Below, piece by piece: positions 29,627 through 38,108 of a stretch of 64,000 bases of DNA. The notes under the pieces were generated by a model, which saw nothing but the letters and a program-made list of their open reading frames with translations, searched no databases and had not been told where the DNA came from. Position numbers and translations under genes: made by a program. This DNA comes from Candidatus Baltobacteraceae bacterium (lineage in GTDB: Bacteria; Vulcanimicrobiota; Vulcanimicrobiia; Vulcanimicrobiales; Vulcanimicrobiaceae): positions 16,569 through 80,568 of the forward strand of contig DATJTX010000015.1 of the NCBI GenBank assembly GCA_035502855.1. Reading direction: 5' to 3'. Each line of letters starts with the position of its first letter. Position 1 is the stretch's first letter.

Positions 29627-31321
29627 TTGAATCCTGACACGTTGATCGTGCCCGCCCCGCCCGGCGAGCCCTACACCCGGGTCGTTCCGCTCGGCGGCTG
29701 CGGCGAGATCGGCCGCAACATGACCGTGATCGAGACCAATGACGACTTGGTGGTGGTCGATTGCGGATTGATGTTCCCCGACGAGGAGATGTACGGCGTC
29801 GACATCGTGATCAGCGACTTCACCTACGTGCGCGAGCGCGCGCACAAGCTGCGCGCCGTGCTGGTGACGCACGGTCACGAAGATCACATCGGCGGTCTGC
29901 CCTACTTCATCAAGGAATTTCCGCACGTTCCGATCGTCGGCACGGCGCTCACCATCGCCCTCATCAAGGCCAAGTCGCGCGAGCACAAATTCGGCGAGAT
30001 CGAATTCGTAACCGTCGAACCCGGCGCGCGCGTGCGGCACGGTTCGATCGAAACCGAATTCATCCACATCAATCATTCGGTTTCCGGGGCGTGCTCGCTC
30101 GCGCTGCGTACGCCGGTCGGCACGATCTTTCACACCGGAGATTTCAAGTTCGATCAAACGCCGATCGATGGCCGGCCCGCCGATTTTGCGCGCATCGCGC
30201 GCGTCGGAGAGGAGGGCGTCTTGTGCATGCTTTCCGATTCGACCAACGCCGAGCGGCCCGGCCACACGCTCTCCGAGCGGATCGTGGGCGAAGCGTTCAC
30301 GGCGATCTTCCAGCGCGCGAAGGGCCGCATCGTCATCGCGTCCTTCGCATCGAACGTCCCGCGTATCCAGCAGGCCGTCGACCACGCCGTGCGCTTCGAC
30401 CGCAAGATCGCCTTCCTCGGGCGTTCGATGCAGAACGTCGTGCACTTCTCGAGCGAACTGGGCTACCTGCGGATCCCGCCCGACACGGCAATCAAAATCG
30501 AGGACGTCGATAATTTTCCGCCCGAGCGCATCGCGGTGATGACGACCGGCTCGCAGGGCGAGCCGATGAGCGGGCTCGCGCGGATGTCGGTGCGCGATCA
30601 CAAACGCTTTCGTATCGTCCCCGGCGACACGGTCGTGGTAAGCGCGACCCCGATTCCGGGAAACGAGCGCAGCGTCTACCGGACGATCAACAACCTCTCG
30701 AAGCTCGGCGCAACCGTGATTCACGGTACCGACGGGCGATCGCACGTCTCCGGACACGGCTCGCAAGAAGAGCTCTTGCTGATGCTCAATCTCGTTCGGC
30801 CGGAATTCTTCATCCCGGTGCATGGCGAATACCGCATGCTCATGCAGCACGGGAAGCTGGCGGTGCAGACCGGTGTCGAAGCCGGTAATGTCTTCGTCTC
30901 CGAGGACGGCGACGTGCTCGAGTTCACCCGTGAATACGGCGATAAGATCGGCAAGACGTACGGCGGCAACGTGTTGGTCGACGGGTCGGGCATCGGCGAC
31001 GTCGGTGAAGCGGTGTTGCGCGATCGCAAAGCACTTTCGAACGACGGCATCGTGATTGTGGTCGTTGCTATCGACGCCGAGGAAGCGCACGTCATCGGCG
31101 AACCGGATCTCATCTCGAAGGGCGTCTTCTACTTGCCCGAATCCGATGGGGTTCTCGATCAACTGCGCGCCGAGTTGCGCAGCGCGATCGCGGAAGTCTC
31201 CGTCGATGCCCTCCGCGACGTCAACACGATGAAGGAACACATTCGCAGCACGCTCACCCGCGCGATCCACGCGCGCACGAAGCGCCGCCCGGTCGTCATC
31301 CCGGTGGTGATGGAGGTCTAG
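29627..31321 (+). CDS. rnj: Ribonuclease J
   Basis: Metallo-beta-lactamase/beta-CASP nuclease for RNA decay and processing, 564 residues. The zinc-binding motif THGHEDHIGG is near residue 83, further ligands in SVSGACSLALRTPVGTIFHTGDFK near 145, and the beta-CASP region has SDSTNAERPGHT and TTGSQGEPMSGL. The C-terminal HxxxE motif (VHGEYRML) is present. The TTG start at 29627 has GGAAAGTGG upstream. The stop TAG at 31319 is in the same frame as the following transporter. Confidence 0.95.
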   Translation: MNPDTLIVPAPPGEPYTRVVPLGGCGEIGRNMTVIETNDDLVVVDCGLMFPDEEMYGVDIVISDFTYVRERAHKLRAVLVTHGHEDHIGGLPYFIKEFPHVPIVGTALTIALIKAKSREHKFGEIEFVTVEPGARVRHGSIETEFIHINHSVSGACSLALRTPVGTIFHTGDFKFDQTPIDGRPADFARIARVGEEGVLCMLSDSTNAERPGHTLSERIVGEAFTAIFQRAKGRIVIASFASNVPRIQQAVDHAVRFDRKIAFLGRSMQNVVHFSSELGYLRIPPDTAIKIEDVDNFPPERIAVMTTGSQGEPMSGLARMSVRDHKRFRIVPGDTVVVSATPIPGNERSVYRTINNLSKLGATVIHGTDGRSHVSGHGSQEELLLMLNLVRPEFFIPVHGEYRMLMQHGKLAVQTGVEAGNVFVSEDGDVLEFTREYGDKIGKTYGGNVLVDGSGIGDVGEAVLRDRKALSNDGIVIVVVAIDAEEAHVIGEPDLISKGVFYLPESDGVLDQLRAELRSAIAEVSVDALRDVNTMKEHIRSTLTRAIHARTKRRPVVIPVVMEV

Positions 31322-31327
31322 CGAGCC

Positions 31328-32167
31328 ATCGGCGGGATTGCGCTGAGCCTGCTCGCGGCGTTCACCTATGGCGCCGCGGATTTTTTGGGCGGTCTTGCGA
31401 CCCGCCGCACGCCGATGATCGCGGTCGTGGTCATTTCGCAGGCGTTCGGTTTCGTGTTGCTGCTGGCCGTGCTGCCGTTCACGCCGGCGCACGTCGTGCC
31501 GAGCGATTATCTCTTCGGCGTGCTGGCCGGCATCTTCGGAGCGCTCGGGATCGCGCTGCTCTATCACGCGCTCTCAGTCGGAAAGATGGGGGTCGTTTCA
31601 CCGGTCACGGCGGTTATCGCACCGATATTGCCGCTCGTCGTGGGGATCGTTCGCGGCGAGCATCTGACGCCTGCTCAGATTCTCGGCTTGCTCTTCGCGC
31701 TCGTCGCGATCGTGCTGATCTCGCTTTCGACCGAAAATTCGGGCGAACGCGAGATCGTCACCGCCGGCGTGCGTGAAGCGGTCGTGGCCGGCTTTGCCTT
31801 CGGCGCCTTCTTCATTCTGCTTTCCTACACGCACCCGGCGGCAGGCTTGCACAATTTGGTCGGCGCGCGCATCGCCTCGATTGCGTTGTTGATCGCCGCG
31901 GGATTGATCACGCGGACGAGCTTCGTACCCACGCGCGGCGACTGGCCGCTAATTCTCGGGGCGGGGACACTCGATATGAGCGCCAACGTTCTCTACGTCC
32001 TGGCGACCTTCCACAGCTATCTTGCGATCGCCGCCGTGCTCACCTCGCTGTATCCGGCGAGCACCGTGTTCCTCGCGCGCTTCGTGCTCGACGAACGCCT
32101 GTCAGGGACGCAAAAAACCGGCGTCGCGGTGGCGCTCGCCGGTGTCCTGCTGATCTCGATACGGTAA
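31328..32167 (+). CDS. EamA/DMT-family transporter (no canonical start codon)
   Basis: About 280 residues, ten membrane segments in two EamA repeats. The homologous first helix (IGGIALSLLAAFTYGAADFLGGLATRR) is encoded right after the RNase J stop, in the same frame, but contains no ATG, GTG or TTG. The first canonical start is TTG 31385, which would remove that helix. Coordinates here start at ATC 31328; ATT 31337 and CTG 31343 are other candidates. GGAGG at 31312-31316 lies 11 bases before 31328. The transported solute is unknown. Identification is firm, the exact start is not. Confidence 0.75.
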   Translation: MGGIALSLLAAFTYGAADFLGGLATRRTPMIAVVVISQAFGFVLLLAVLPFTPAHVVPSDYLFGVLAGIFGALGIALLYHALSVGKMGVVSPVTAVIAPILPLVVGIVRGEHLTPAQILGLLFALVAIVLISLSTENSGEREIVTAGVREAVVAGFAFGAFFILLSYTHPAAGLHNLVGARIASIALLIAAGLITRTSFVPTRGDWPLILGAGTLDMSANVLYVLATFHSYLAIAAVLTSLYPASTVFLARFVLDERLSGTQKTGVAVALAGVLLISIR

Positions 32168-32259
32168 GCCGCACGACGCGGCCGAATCGTCCGCCGCACG
32201 ATGCGGCTGAAGGTTCGGAGCACAGGATGTGCGACCGGCCGAAGGCCGGCCGAACCGTC
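32168..32259. other. Convergent intergenic region packed with hairpins, including a three-way junction
   Basis: Hairpins GCCGC/GCGGC and GCCGCA/TGCGGC come first. Then the outer stem GGTTCGG (32212-32218) with CCGAACC (32250-32256) encloses GCAC-AGGAT-GTGC (32220-32232) and CCGGCC-GAA-GGCCGG (32235-32249). It lies between two convergent stops, so it may serve as a two-way terminator. The same layout recurs at 45544-45584. Confidence 0.65.
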
Positions 32260-33156
32260 CTATTTGCTGCGGATCTTCGAGAGTTGAACCGCGTGGGTGA
32301 AGCGCGCGATCTCTTCGCGCTGATAGCCGTCGATTTCGATGAAGGCGACGCCGTAGACTTCGCGCTCGCGCACCGGTTGGAACCGGGTGACCACGCGTCC
32401 GCGTAGCCGCATCTCTTCGAACGGGCGGCGCATGTCGGCGCGACCGCCGACGCGGCGCGGAACGCCTTGCGAGATATCGAGCACCGCGGTCTCCTCGGGG
32501 TACACGTCGAGCACGCTGGCCGGTAGGGTCAATCGCATGTCGAGCACGGTTCCGATTGCGATCAGCTCCGCACAGGTCAAACGGATCCCGGTTGCCGAGA
32601 TGTCGCCGACCTTGCCTTCATTCCACTCATCGCCTTCGCGCCGGAAGTGAACCGGGAATGCGGTGAGCGCGCGATAGCTGCCGCGCCGTTCGCGATCGGT
32701 CGTCGGAATCGCATCGAGCGAGCGTTGAATCGAGCGCGTGGCGGCGGCGCGGCGATCGAGGTCGCCGACTGCGCGCGCGAGCGCGTCGACCTGCGGTTCG
32801 GCCATCGTTTCGAACGAGAGAAGATATTCGAAGCGCGCGCCCGAGGAGGCGTTGCGCCGTCCTTCCACGCGGCCGTTGACGGTGATCGGCGCATTGCCGG
32901 CAAGGCTGAGGTCGAACTCGACTTCCGTTCCGCGCTCCATCAGTACGAGCGAGCGAATCCGGGCGCCGTTCGCGTTGACTTCCATGAGCGTTCCATAAAC
33001 CGGAGCGGGTAGACGGCGTACGCTCATCACCACCGGCATCTCGAGAGAGAAGCCTTGCAAGCGCGGCTTGGCCAGCGTCAACGCGGCGGGCGCCGCGGCG
33101 GTCGCGCTCGGAACGAATGCGCTCGCGGTGGTCGGCTTCTTGGGAATCCAGCTCAT
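32260..33156 (-). CDS. Tandem PilZ-domain protein (one degenerate, one intact)
   Basis: A 298-residue soluble protein with two PilZ-like domains. The second (about 160-290) has the c-di-GMP contacts RGSYR (RxxxR) and DISATG (D-x-S-x-x-G). The first (about 35-125) has the fold-like strand VYGTLMEVNANGARIRSL but lacks the RxxxR pair, so it is probably not a ligand site. The end IDGYQREEIARFTHAVQLSK is shared with its upstream paralogue. It likely couples c-di-GMP to a partner protein. It is the second of two adjacent paralogues. Confidence 0.85.
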   Translation of the reverse strand: MSWIPKKPTTASAFVPSATAAAPAALTLAKPRLQGFSLEMPVVMSVRRLPAPVYGTLMEVNANGARIRSLVLMERGTEVEFDLSLAGNAPITVNGRVEGRRNASSGARFEYLLSFETMAEPQVDALARAVGDLDRRAAATRSIQRSLDAIPTTDRERRGSYRALTAFPVHFRREGDEWNEGKVGDISATGIRLTCAELIAIGTVLDMRLTLPASVLDVYPEETAVLDISQGVPRRVGGRADMRRPFEEMRLRGRVVTRFQPVREREVYGVAFIEIDGYQREEIARFTHAVQLSKIRSK

Positions 33157-33172
33157 GGTGGGTAGCCTCTCC

Positions 33173-34042
33173 TTAGTTGTCCCGGTCTAATTCCAGCCGG
33201 AGTTTGGCGAGTTGAACCGCGTGCGTAAAGCGCGCGACCTCTTCGCGTTGGTAGCCGTCGATGTCGGTAAACTGCACGCCGTAGACTTCGCGGCCGCGCT
33301 GCGGCGCGAAACGCGAAACGACCCGGCCCCGCACGACCATCTCTTCGAACGGACGGCGGTTGTCGGGAATGCGAATCCGGCGTGGGCCAAAGGGCGTAAT
33401 CTCGGTGCGCTCCTCGGCCGGCGGATAAACCCAGAGCATATGGCCCGGCAGCGTGAAGCGCAGCTCGACCATCACGCCGAGCTCCAGTTTCTCTTCCGTG
33501 ATCAGCCGCAGCCCGCCCATCGAAACGTCGTTGGCTTCGGCCGCGACATTTGCCTTACCCGAGAGGCGGAAGCGGACCGGGAACCCGACCAACGTGCGGA
33601 CGCTGCCGCGGCGTTGCTTACCGGTCGCCGCTTGGGGCGCCGGCGTTGCCGTGCGCGCCTCGGCTCGCGCCGCGGCCTCGCGGCGCTGCATCTCCTGGAT
33701 CTCCCGCAGAAGGATCTCGCGGTCGGACTTGGGGAGCGCAAAGGTGACGCCATACTCGAAACCGCCGCCGGACGGCGGGGTGCTCCGGCTGACGATACGG
33801 CCGCGAAGCAAAAGCGCCCGGTGACCGGGGCGCTTGAGTTCGAAGCTGACATCGCGGTCGCGGTCGATCAGAATGAGCGAGCGCAGCCGGCAACCGGTCT
33901 CCGAAATGTTGACTAGGGTTCCATATACCGGTGCAGGCAGTCCCGCGACCTCGACCGCGATCGGGAGTTCGATCGACTGCCGATATGTACGCCGCTGATT
34001 GTTTCGCTCAATCGCTTGCTCGGTACGGCGTCCCCAGGCCAT
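33173..34042 (-). CDS. Tandem PilZ-domain protein (two intact domains)
   Basis: A 289-residue paralogue of the next gene. Both PilZ domains keep the binding motifs: RRTYR with NISETG in the first (about 20-40) and RGSVR with DVSMGG in the second (about 145-180). It ends with the same IDGYQREEVARFTHAVQLAK segment. The start was set at ATG 34042, which has AAGGA eight bases upstream; ATG 34051 directly abuts that site. The pair probably arose by duplication and forms an operon with a 16-bp gap. Confidence 0.85.
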   Translation of the reverse strand: MAWGRRTEQAIERNNQRRTYRQSIELPIAVEVAGLPAPVYGTLVNISETGCRLRSLILIDRDRDVSFELKRPGHRALLLRGRIVSRSTPPSGGGFEYGVTFALPKSDREILLREIQEMQRREAAARAEARTATPAPQAATGKQRRGSVRTLVGFPVRFRLSGKANVAAEANDVSMGGLRLITEEKLELGVMVELRFTLPGHMLWVYPPAEERTEITPFGPRRIRIPDNRRPFEEMVVRGRVVSRFAPQRGREVYGVQFTDIDGYQREEVARFTHAVQLAKLRLELDRDN

Positions 34043-34151
34043 AAGCATCATCCTTTTGATAAAATCGGTCTCTGGTTGACGGCTGCTTAACCATAGACGA
34101 AGGAATCATGGGTCGGGAGTCCTGGTTTTGGCGAAACTTTACAGTCCCCGG

Positions 34152-35228
34152 CTAGAGCGTCGACCACACGTCGAGCTTACGCTTGACGCCTTCGATCACC
34201 GCATCGGTAAATTCGCTCGTCGTCGACTGTCCACCCAGGTCCGCGGTCGCAATTCCTTCGGCAACGGCTTCCAGAGCAGATTCGTAGATGGCGCGTGACG
34301 CATTGGCGGCACGACGATCGTCGATGTACGAAAGAAGCGCCGCCGCAGCGAGGATCATCGCCATCGGGTTCGCGACGTTCTTTCCAAACAGCCGCGGCGC
34401 GGTGCCGTGCGGCGCCTCGGCCATCACCACCCTCGGCCGCAGTTCTTCATCGAACGAGAGCAGCACCGATTCCGCGCCGGCGATCGAGCCGAAGAGCTGC
34501 ATGACGAAATCGGAGAGACAATCGCCGTCGCGATTGAGCGCCGGAATGACCAACGGATTGTCGCCGGCGTTCGATATCAAGAGCGCATAGGTCGCGTCGA
34601 TCAATTGCGGTTCGTACGGAATGTCGGGGTGTCGTGCCGCCGCAGCGTCCATCTCTTCCTTGAGCATGCCCTCGTAAATCTGACTGACCGTGTATTTCGG
34701 TCCGCCGAAGACGCGCGCGTGCATTTTTTTGGCGTGAATGAATGCGTATTCGGCCACGTAGCGGCAGACGCTGCGCGAGATGGCTTCCGTACGATAAGCG
34801 ACCTCCTCGAGACCCGCGCCTTCTCGCCACTCTTTGGCGCCGTAGGCATCTCCGACCGCCATGCGAACGATCGAGATCGGTGCGTGAATGCCGGCCACGG
34901 GCCGTACGCGCGGCAGCTTACGTCCGGTACGCACGATGACCTTACCGTCGATTTCAGCGCGTAGGATCGCGTTGGGCGAGCCGACGTCGCCATGTTGCTC
35001 GGGAGTGATCGTCGCAGCTTTGAGACCGAGGCCATGCGCCAGCATGGCGCCGGCCGCCTCGTGAACGACGGCGTTGTCGGTGACGCGGCGATTCTCGAGC
35101 GAAAGATCGTAGTGCTCGAACGTCAACTCGACGTCGATGACGGACTTGTCGAGTACGCGCAGCGACTCCACGAGCAACTCTTCTCCGGTTTGGTCGCCGT
35201 CGAGGACGACGATGGTGGGACTCTGCAA
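34152..35228 (-). CDS. Isocitrate/isopropylmalate dehydrogenase family enzyme (IDH-like)
   Basis: A 358-residue decarboxylating dehydrogenase. SPNAILRAEIDGKVIVRTGRKLPRVRP and NRDGDCLSDFVMQLFGSIAGAESVL resemble dimeric NADP-isocitrate dehydrogenases, whereas EAPHGTAPRLFGKNVANP is of the classical type. The start is TTG 35228, fixed by GAGGAG five bases upstream; the open frame farther back is not family-like. Isocitrate is the most likely substrate but 3-isopropylmalate or a related acid is not excluded. It stands alone, divergent from ftsK. Confidence 0.83.
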   Translation of the reverse strand: MQSPTIVVLDGDQTGEELLVESLRVLDKSVIDVELTFEHYDLSLENRRVTDNAVVHEAAGAMLAHGLGLKAATITPEQHGDVGSPNAILRAEIDGKVIVRTGRKLPRVRPVAGIHAPISIVRMAVGDAYGAKEWREGAGLEEVAYRTEAISRSVCRYVAEYAFIHAKKMHARVFGGPKYTVSQIYEGMLKEEMDAAAARHPDIPYEPQLIDATYALLISNAGDNPLVIPALNRDGDCLSDFVMQLFGSIAGAESVLLSFDEELRPRVVMAEAPHGTAPRLFGKNVANPMAMILAAAALLSYIDDRRAANASRAIYESALEAVAEGIATADLGGQSTTSEFTDAVIEGVKRKLDVWSTL

Positions 35229-35264
35229 GTGATCTCCTCGTAGAACGACGAAACAAATCAATCG

Positions 35265-37445
35265 ATGGCCAGGGTACGCCGTAAGGCGAGCGCAAGGAAG
35301 CTCAATCTCGAGATCGTCGGGATCACCGCCCTCTCCGTGGCGCTCCTTCTTGGCATCGCGCTGGCAACCCCGGGCCACGCGGGCAACGCCGGCCGCGCGG
35401 TGGCGAGCGGGCTGCGCGGTCTCTTTGGAGGGGGCGCGCCGCTATTCCCGGTGCTGATCGCTCTTCTCGGCGCGATCGTCTTCCTCGAGATCAACGTGCC
35501 GCGGATGGTCGCCAACCTTGGAAGCTCGGCGCTTTCTTATTTTTTGATGATCGACGCGGCGCTGGGTGCGGCGGGCCCGCGCGGCGGCGGTATCGTCGGA
35601 GCCGGAATTTGGTTCGCGCTCCACGCGCTGCTCGGTACCGCGGGCGCGTGGGTCGTGCTTGGGCTCGGAGCGCTCACGCTTGCGCTCTCGCTGACGCAGG
35701 TGAGCCTGAAGAAACTGATCGGGCTCGTCCTCGGCGTGTTCGCGCGCATTCGTCTGCCGAAGATTCCGAAGATAGCGCTGCCTGAAGGACACGCCTCGCT
35801 GCGCGACGCCTTTGCGCTGCCCAAGACCGACATGGCGCGTCCGCCGGAGCCGCTGCCGCGCGCGTTCGATACGTCGGCCGGCACGGGTCAGGCGGCGTTC
35901 GACGTGGTAGAGGAGGAAGAAGAACCGCCGTTGATCCTGGTGCCGACGACACCTGCGCCGCGGCCGGTCGCCGGCGACTACGAATCGGCCGATCTGGTCG
36001 CGGCAACGCGTTCGTACCGTCTTCCCGATCTCGCGCTCTTCGATCCGCCGCAAGCGCAAATCGTCGATGATTCGAATCGCGCCCACGTGCTGGAGGATAC
36101 GCTGGCGAGTTTCGGCGTCGGCGCAAAGGTCACGCACATCGAGCGCGGGCCCTCGATCACGCGTTATGAACTGCGGCCTGAACGCGGGGTGAAGATCTCG
36201 AAGATCGCCTCGCTCGCCGACGACCTCGCACTTGCGCTCGCCGCCACCAGCGTGCGTATCGAAGCGCCGATTCCCGGCAAGTCCGCGGTGGGGATCGAGG
36301 TCCCGAATTCGACCGTCGCGATCGTGGCCGTTCGCGAGATTCTCGATGCGATGCCCAATCGCGGAACGATCCCGCCGCTGTGGATGGCGCTGGGCAAAGA
36401 CATCACCGGGCGCCCGGTCTTCGGCGACCTCGGCAAGATGCCGCACCTGCTCGTCGCCGGCGCGACGGGCTCGGGAAAATCGGTCTGCTTGAATACGATC
36501 ATCGCTTCGTTGCTGGTCTCGGCAACGCCCGACCAAGTGCAACTCCTGATGATCGACCCCAAACGCGTCGAGCTCACCGTGTACAACGGTATTCCGCATC
36601 TGATCAAAGACGTGATCACCGACGCGCGCATGGCGGCCGGCGCGCTCTTCGAGATGACCAAGGAGATGGATTCGCGTTACGAGCGCTTCGCCAAGGCCGG
36701 CGTTCGCAAGATCGAAGAGTACAACGCCAAGTTCCCGGAGGAGAAGCTTCCGTTTGTCGTCATCGTGATCGACGAGCTTGCCGATCTGATGCTGGTCGCG
36801 CCGGCGAAAGTCGAGACGACGATCATGCGGCTGGCGCAGCTGGCGCGCGCGACCGGCATCCATCTGATCGTCGCGACGCAGCGTCCGTCGGTCGACGTGA
36901 TCACGGGGCTCATCAAAGCGAACATCCCTTCGCGCATCGCCTTCGCGGTCAGCTCGCAGGTCGACTCGCGCACGATTCTCGACATGAACGGGGCAGAGCG
37001 GTTGTTGGGGCGCGGCGACATGCTCTACCTGCCGATCGACGCTCCCAAACCGATCCGTGCGCAGGGCGCGTTCATCACTGGCCACGAGGTGAACCGGCTC
37101 GTCGATTTCTGGGCGAAACAGGCGCGCCCGGAGAACTTGCTCAACGTCGAAGTTCAGCCGGTTACCGACGAGGACGAGCGCAACGGCAAGGGCGCCGACC
37201 CGCTCTGCTACGAGGCGGCGAAATTCATCATCGAAACGCAGTATGCGTCGACAGCGCAGCTGCAATCGCAATTCTCGATCGGCCATCCGCGCGCGGTGCG
37301 GGTGATGAAGCAGCTCGAGGAGTTCAAAGTCGTCGGTCCGCACGAGGGCACGAAGCCGCGCAAGATCTTACTTGGACTCGCCGAGTTGGAAGTGATCGCC
37401 CCGCGCCTCGGAAAGTCCGAGGACGCGCAACAAGAGCTCTTTTGA
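35265..37445 (+). CDS. ftsK: DNA translocase FtsK/SpoIIIE
   Basis: Septal ATP-driven DNA pump for chromosome segregation, 726 residues. Four N-terminal membrane helices (about 15-150), a short acidic/Pro linker, then the motor with Walker A GATGSGKSV near 400 and Walker B VIVIDELADLM near 500. The C-terminal gamma winged helix (YEAAKFIIETQYASTAQLQSQFSIGHPRAVRVMKQLEE) binds orienting sequences. The linker is short compared with E. coli FtsK, as in SpoIIIE. ATG 35265 has no strong ribosome-binding site. Confidence 0.96.
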   Translation: MARVRRKASARKLNLEIVGITALSVALLLGIALATPGHAGNAGRAVASGLRGLFGGGAPLFPVLIALLGAIVFLEINVPRMVANLGSSALSYFLMIDAALGAAGPRGGGIVGAGIWFALHALLGTAGAWVVLGLGALTLALSLTQVSLKKLIGLVLGVFARIRLPKIPKIALPEGHASLRDAFALPKTDMARPPEPLPRAFDTSAGTGQAAFDVVEEEEEPPLILVPTTPAPRPVAGDYESADLVAATRSYRLPDLALFDPPQAQIVDDSNRAHVLEDTLASFGVGAKVTHIERGPSITRYELRPERGVKISKIASLADDLALALAATSVRIEAPIPGKSAVGIEVPNSTVAIVAVREILDAMPNRGTIPPLWMALGKDITGRPVFGDLGKMPHLLVAGATGSGKSVCLNTIIASLLVSATPDQVQLLMIDPKRVELTVYNGIPHLIKDVITDARMAAGALFEMTKEMDSRYERFAKAGVRKIEEYNAKFPEEKLPFVVIVIDELADLMLVAPAKVETTIMRLAQLARATGIHLIVATQRPSVDVITGLIKANIPSRIAFAVSSQVDSRTILDMNGAERLLGRGDMLYLPIDAPKPIRAQGAFITGHEVNRLVDFWAKQARPENLLNVEVQPVTDEDERNGKGADPLCYEAAKFIIETQYASTAQLQSQFSIGHPRAVRVMKQLEEFKVVGPHEGTKPRKILLGLAELEVIAPRLGKSEDAQQELF

Positions 37446-37454
37446 GGACCCCTG

Positions 37455-37484
37455 CCATCCCGAGAGTAGCGAAGCGGAGTCGAG
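37455..37484 (+). repeat. Dispersed repeat fragment before the PAP2 gene
   Basis: CCATCCCGAG at the left and GGAGTCGAG at the right resemble the CATCC(C/T)GAG end of the other dispersed copies (11425, 39266, 63401). Its GGAG is seven bases before the PAP2 ATG, so the repeat supplies the apparent ribosome-binding site. Confidence 0.5.
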
Positions 37485-37486
37485 CG

Positions 37487-38101
37487 ATGCGCATCGCGCT
37501 TGCGCTCGCTGCCTTGGTTCTCGTCATGGTTTTGGGGCACGCCGTCGATCATGCGCCCGATCCGGCGTGGTTGATGACGTACGAAGCGGCCTGGGTGAAT
37601 CATTCGACGCTGATCGCGTGGTGGATCACGTGGTTCGGTTGGATCGACGTTCTCTTGCCGCTCTGCATCGTGCTGGTCGTTCTCGCGATCCGCTTTCCGG
37701 CGTGGCGCTCGCGTGTGACCTTTGCGATTCTCTGCCTGCTGATCGCCTGGCGCGGCACCGATCTCTTGCAGCGATTCTTCGCGCGGCCGCGGCGGCTGGA
37801 CTGGGTGGTGAAACACGAGGCCTCGTTTTCGTATCCGAGCACGCACGCGACGATTGCGACCGCGTTTTATCTTTTGCTCGCGGCCTTCGTCTTCCGCAGC
37901 ACTCTGCCGGGCAGAGCATGGATCGGCTCCGCCGTTGCCGTGTTGGCGGTCGCCATCATGTGGTCCAGGCTCGACCTCGGCGCGCACTACCTCACCGACA
38001 TCGTGGGAGGGGTCCTCTGGGGCTGTGCGATCGTGGCGGCTTTGGCCGCTTGCTGGCCCACCAATATCCTTGAGGGGCAGGCGCGCTCAACTTTAGAATA
38101 G
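37487..38101 (+). CDS. PAP2-family membrane phosphatase
   Basis: A 204-residue protein with about five membrane helices and the three phosphatase motifs: RFFARPRR near 99, SYPSTHA near 115 (PSxH) and SRLDLGAHYLTD near 158 (SRxxxxxHxxxD). It probably dephosphorylates a lipid phosphate such as undecaprenyl pyrophosphate or phosphatidic acid. The start ATG 37487 was chosen because it begins a membrane segment and has GGAG upstream, provided by a dispersed repeat. It lies between ftsK and mqnE on the same strand. Confidence 0.85.
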   Translation: MRIALALAALVLVMVLGHAVDHAPDPAWLMTYEAAWVNHSTLIAWWITWFGWIDVLLPLCIVLVVLAIRFPAWRSRVTFAILCLLIAWRGTDLLQRFFARPRRLDWVVKHEASFSYPSTHATIATAFYLLLAAFVFRSTLPGRAWIGSAVAVLAVAIMWSRLDLGAHYLTDIVGGVLWGCAIVAALAACWPTNILEGQARSTLE

Positions 38102-38108
38102 GGCGACG

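Noticed and set aside
29549..31567. Very long antisense open frame over RNase J, and similar ones over ftsK and the TPR gene
   Set aside because: High-GC coding strands often leave antisense frames open; the products have no recognisable motifs and the sense genes are certain.
34052..34151. Possible c-di-GMP riboswitch upstream of the PilZ genes
   Set aside because: No GEMM core sequences or paired stems recognisable in the 100-bp leader.
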